NCBI GenBank assembly: GCA_903953145.1
Contig: CAJBIL010000338.1
Coordinates: 1-8,116 of the forward strand
Direction of reading: 5' to 3'
DNA from: an uncultured beta proteobacterium
GTDB taxonomy: Bacteria; Pseudomonadota; Gammaproteobacteria; Burkholderiales; Rhodocyclaceae
DNA length: 8,116 bases
Below the pieces are notes generated by a model. It was not told where the DNA came from, searched no databases, and saw only the letters and a list, made by a program, of their open reading frames with translations. This document shows positions 5,674 through 8,116 of the stretch, piece after piece. The translations under genes were made by a program, and so were the position numbers. The stretch's first letter is position 1. Every line of letters starts with the position of its first letter.

Positions 5674-7518
5674 CTAACGGTTGAATAACACGCGCTTTTG
5701 ATCAAGCCAGAGCAGCAGCACGACCAGTGTATAAGCCAGCCGTCGTGACGCTTTACCAGCGCGGGCTTCCTGCCATAATCGTGTGACTGCTGGCGTGTCG
5801 AGGAAAGGTGCGATTCTAGCGCAGTCGGCAATCGCTGCCTCGCAGGCGCTCTGCCAGGCCCCGTTGAAATACGCGTGGAGCGGTACCGAGAAACCATGCT
5901 TTTCCCGGTTCCAGACGGCTTCAGGCAGGCTGTCGCGGGCGATGCAGCGCATGATCGCCTTGCCGCCACCGTTATCAAAATGAACGCTTGCCGGCAAGCG
6001 CAAGGCGGCATCGAGTACCGGTTGGCCGAGTAACGGTACGCGTACTTCGAGGCCATGCGCCATGCTTGCGCGGTCGGTTTTTGCCAGACAGTTTTCCGAG
6101 AGGTAGGTCCATAGGTCAGCACGCATCAGGCTTGCCGTATCCATCTGGCCGCCGAAGGCATTGGCTTGCTGTTGCCAGAGTCCCAGCGTATTTTCCGGGT
6201 GTGCATGCTGGTAGGCGTCAGGCGATAAATAAGCGGCGAGGCTTTTGCGTGAGCGGGGCCAGGGGCCCAGTTCGACGCGGCGGTAGCGTAGTAATTCCTG
6301 CCCCCAGAGTGCACGCCGGGTAAGCGATCCCGGGGCAATGCCGGCTTTGATCAGGCGGCGCAACATTGCCTGGCCGGGGCGTTGCGGGAAGCATGCCTCT
6401 TCGTCGATAAATCGCGGGTAGCCGGCGAATAGTTCATCGCCACCATCGCCGGAGAGCGCCACGGTTACGTGCCGGCGTGTTTGCCGTGAGAGTTCCCAGG
6501 TCATCACATAGGCCGGGTCGGCCAGTGGCTGGTCGAGGTCGGCGATGGCACGGGTGAAAGTCTCTGCATCAATCGCGGGTGCTTCGAGCACGGTGTGCTC
6601 GGTGCCGAAGGCGCGGGCGACGGCCAGGGCGGCATCGGTTTCGTCATAGCCTTCTTCGGCAAAACGCATTGAGAAGGTTTTCAATGGGCTTGCACCGGCT
6701 TCAGCCATGTAACGTACAGCGAGACTGGAGTCGATGCCGCCGGAGAGGAAGGCGCCGAGTGGTACGTCGGCAACCAGCTGGCGTTTGATGCTTTCCTTGA
6801 ATGCCGCGTCGATGCTGGCTGTCAGCTCGTTGGGTGTGATCGCAACTTTGTCCGGCGCGGGGATCGTCCACCAGCGTCCGGATTCAATATGCCGGCTATC
6901 CGCATCGAAGCTGAGCCAGGAGGCGGGCGGCAGTTGGCGCACGTCGGCCAGTAGCGTATGTGGCGCGAGGCAGGTCTGGAAGGCGAGGTAGTCGCGCAGG
7001 GCCTCGTAGTCGAGCCGTCGGGGAAATCCGGCTAGCTGGAAAAAAGGGGCCAGCGTCGAGGCGAAGGCAAAGCCTTGTGTCGCCGAATAAAAGAAGGGTT
7101 TTATGCCGAGCCGGTCGCGTGCGGCAAAGAGCTTCGCGCGCTGCTGATCCCAAATGGCAAAGGCGAACATGCCATCGAGTCGCGGTAGCAGGTCGCGACC
7201 CCATGCAGCATAGCCGTGCAGGATGACTTCAGTGTCGGAACGGGTTGTGAAAACATAACCCAGGATTTCCAGCGCATTGCGTAATTCGCGGAAATTGTAG
7301 ATTTCGCCATTGAATACCAGTGTCAGGCGGCCGTCGGGCGAACGCATCGGCTGCTTGCCGGCAGCGAGGTCGATCACTGCTAGGCGGGTGTGGCCGAAAA
7401 TCGCGCGCCCCGTGTCGGTCAATGTGTTTTCATCCGGCCCGCGTGAGGCGAGCGCGGCAAGTGCTGTACCGGCGCTGGTGCGCCAAGGCGTGTCAATCAG
7501 TCCGAGGATGCCGCACAT
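5674..7518 (-). CDS. asnB: Asparagine synthase-like glutamine amidotransferase
   Basis: A 614-residue two-domain enzyme of the glutamine-hydrolysing asparagine synthetase (AsnB) family. The N-terminal Ntn glutaminase begins MCGILG, so Cys2 becomes the N-terminal nucleophile after Met removal. Its glutamine-site residues are present: Arg45 (HTRLAVID), NGEIYN (70-75) and Asp95 (SDTE). The C-terminal synthetase domain has the ATP pyrophosphate loop LSGGIDSS (258-265), SGDGGDELFAGYPRF (356-370), LAKTDRASMAHGLEVRVPLL (478-497) and KHGFSVPL (540-547). Both domains therefore look active: ammonia from glutamine passes to an ATP-activated carboxylate. Its place among glycosyltransferases suggests the substrate may be a sugar carboxylate (uronic acid amidation, as proposed for WbpS-type proteins in Pseudomonas O-antigen clusters) rather than free aspartate; that is inference. 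It starts 2 bp after the preceding gene; a GAGG sequence 10 bases upstream of the ATG (complement of 7529-7532) is a plausible ribosome site. The stop is TAG. Confidence 0.93.
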   Translation of the reverse strand: MCGILGLIDTPWRTSAGTALAALASRGPDENTLTDTGRAIFGHTRLAVIDLAAGKQPMRSPDGRLTLVFNGEIYNFRELRNALEILGYVFTTRSDTEVILHGYAAWGRDLLPRLDGMFAFAIWDQQRAKLFAARDRLGIKPFFYSATQGFAFASTLAPFFQLAGFPRRLDYEALRDYLAFQTCLAPHTLLADVRQLPPASWLSFDADSRHIESGRWWTIPAPDKVAITPNELTASIDAAFKESIKRQLVADVPLGAFLSGGIDSSLAVRYMAEAGASPLKTFSMRFAEEGYDETDAALAVARAFGTEHTVLEAPAIDAETFTRAIADLDQPLADPAYVMTWELSRQTRRHVTVALSGDGGDELFAGYPRFIDEEACFPQRPGQAMLRRLIKAGIAPGSLTRRALWGQELLRYRRVELGPWPRSRKSLAAYLSPDAYQHAHPENTLGLWQQQANAFGGQMDTASLMRADLWTYLSENCLAKTDRASMAHGLEVRVPLLGQPVLDAALRLPASVHFDNGGGKAIMRCIARDSLPEAVWNREKHGFSVPLHAYFNGAWQSACEAAIADCARIAPFLDTPAVTRLWQEARAGKASRRLAYTLVVLLLWLDQKRVLFNR

Positions 7519-7520
7519 GA

Positions 7521-8116
7521 TCAGTCGGCCTCGGCTGCCAGCCGTTCAAACTGTTCGGCAATGGTGTCGGGAAGGAAAGGCGTGGGGTCGAACGGTCTTG
7601 ATCCGCGCTTTTCGCTCAGGGCTTCGCTGATTGCCGCGGCCAGTGTAACGGCGTTATCACACGGCACCAGATGGCCGCAGATACCGTCGCGCAGGACTTC
7701 GCGTGGTCCGGAAGGACAATCAGTGCTGACTACTGGCGTGCCGAGCAGCAGTGCCTCGACCAGCACGTTGGGCATGCCTTCATGGTCGGAACAAAGCACC
7801 AGCAGCGCGGCGTTGGCGATCCACGGATAGGGATTGGGCTGGAAGCCGGCAACGGTCACCCGGCCGGCGATATTGCGCTCCGTAATCATCGCTTGTAGCG
7901 CAGCGTCATCGTGGCAGAGCAGGACCAGTTGATGCGTCGGCGGTAGTCTGCTGAAAGCATCGAGCAGGAGATCGTGCCGTTTTTGTGCTGCGAAGCGGCC
8001 GATGTGCAGGATGTAAGGGGTGCCGGGGCATTTGGCTGTGCCGCTTGGTTCGGTGGCGTCAAGGTGAATCCCGGCGCTGTCAAACGGGCTGTAGATGTGC
8101 TCGATGCGCCGGGCGG
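7521..8116 (-). CDS. Glycosyltransferase family 4, C-terminal part (5' end outside window)
   Basis: The frame is open from the window edge (first full codon 8114-8112) to the TGA at 7521, giving 197 residues of the donor-binding half of a GT4 enzyme. The ATG at 7889 is internal, because convincing GT4 sequence lies before it: YILHIGRFAAQKRHDLLLDAF at residues 34-54 of the visible part, with Arg40 and Lys45 at the phosphate-contacting positions. Then come VAGFQPNPYPWIANA (88-102) and the E-x7-E motif Glu112-Glu120 in SDHEGMPNVLVEAL. TDCPSGPREVL (131-141) is a block typical of GT4 enzymes of O-antigen, capsule and exopolysaccharide clusters that transfer hexose or HexNAc. The C-terminus (about 176-197) is a helix ending ERLAAEAD. 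It is the first visible gene of the operon and is tightly followed (2 bp) by the amidotransferase. The donor sugar cannot be assigned. Confidence 0.93.
   Translation of the reverse strand, partial: ARRIEHIYSPFDSAGIHLDATEPSGTAKCPGTPYILHIGRFAAQKRHDLLLDAFSRLPPTHQLVLLCHDDAALQAMITERNIAGRVTVAGFQPNPYPWIANAALLVLCSDHEGMPNVLVEALLLGTPVVSTDCPSGPREVLRDGICGHLVPCDNAVTLAAAISEALSEKRGSRPFDPTPFLPDTIAEQFERLAAEAD

Noticed and set aside
5643..6122. A 159-codon - strand frame inside the amidotransferase gene
   Set aside because: It lies wholly in another frame of the gene encoding the conserved synthetase domain and shows no motif of its own.
7521..7889. Gene starting at the ATG at 7889
   Set aside because: The frame is open to the window edge and the preceding residues include the GT4 block YILHIGRF, so this ATG is internal.
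4850..7939. 13-base repeat AGTTGATGCGTCG at 4850-4862 and 7927-7939
   Set aside because: One copy is in the intergenic gap and the other inside coding sequence; a single 13-base match is about what chance allows in 8 kb.

Overview
The window looks like a chromosomal segment from a Gram-negative proteobacterium. A betaproteobacterium (for example the Rhodocyclales group) is my best guess, from the style of the proteins and the moderately high, variable G+C. This is inference, because no rRNA or other taxonomic marker is present. A lipopolysaccharide-type ligase and a family 9 (heptosyltransferase-type) glycosyltransferase both point to an outer membrane.

Layout: bases 1-444 on the + strand are the 3' end of polA (DNA polymerase I). 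Everything else, 452-8116, is one tightly packed run of seven genes on the - strand. In order of transcription (right to left) these are: a 5'-truncated family 4 glycosyltransferase (7521-8116), an asparagine synthase-like glutamine amidotransferase (5674-7518), a FkbM-family methyltransferase (4921-5643), a family 2 glycosyltransferase (3864-4841), an O-antigen ligase/polymerase-type membrane protein (2604-3854), a second family 4 glycosyltransferase (1465-2607) and a family 9 glycosyltransferase (452-1468). Spacings are 2, 30, 79, 9, -4 and -4 bp, so this is almost certainly one operon whose promoter and first genes lie beyond position 8116. The last gene ends 7 bp from the end of polA (convergent).

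How the genes may work together: four glycosyltransferases would build a sugar chain, the amidotransferase and methyltransferase would decorate sugars or their precursors (inferred), and the multi-membrane ligase-type protein would join a lipid-linked glycan to its acceptor, most likely lipid A-core, outside the inner membrane. No flippase, chain-length regulator, sugar-nucleotide synthesis gene or exosortase is in the window, so the glycan cannot be identified.

There are no tRNAs, rRNAs, CRISPR arrays, insertion sequences or gene-free stretches above 100 bp. All the complete genes look intact, with their family motifs present. I see no wholly new system. The points most worth checking are the AsnB/FkbM tailoring pair, the ligase-versus-polymerase question, the two coupled GTG starts, two small hairpins in the only real intergenic gap, and a local drop in G+C around 3480-4080.
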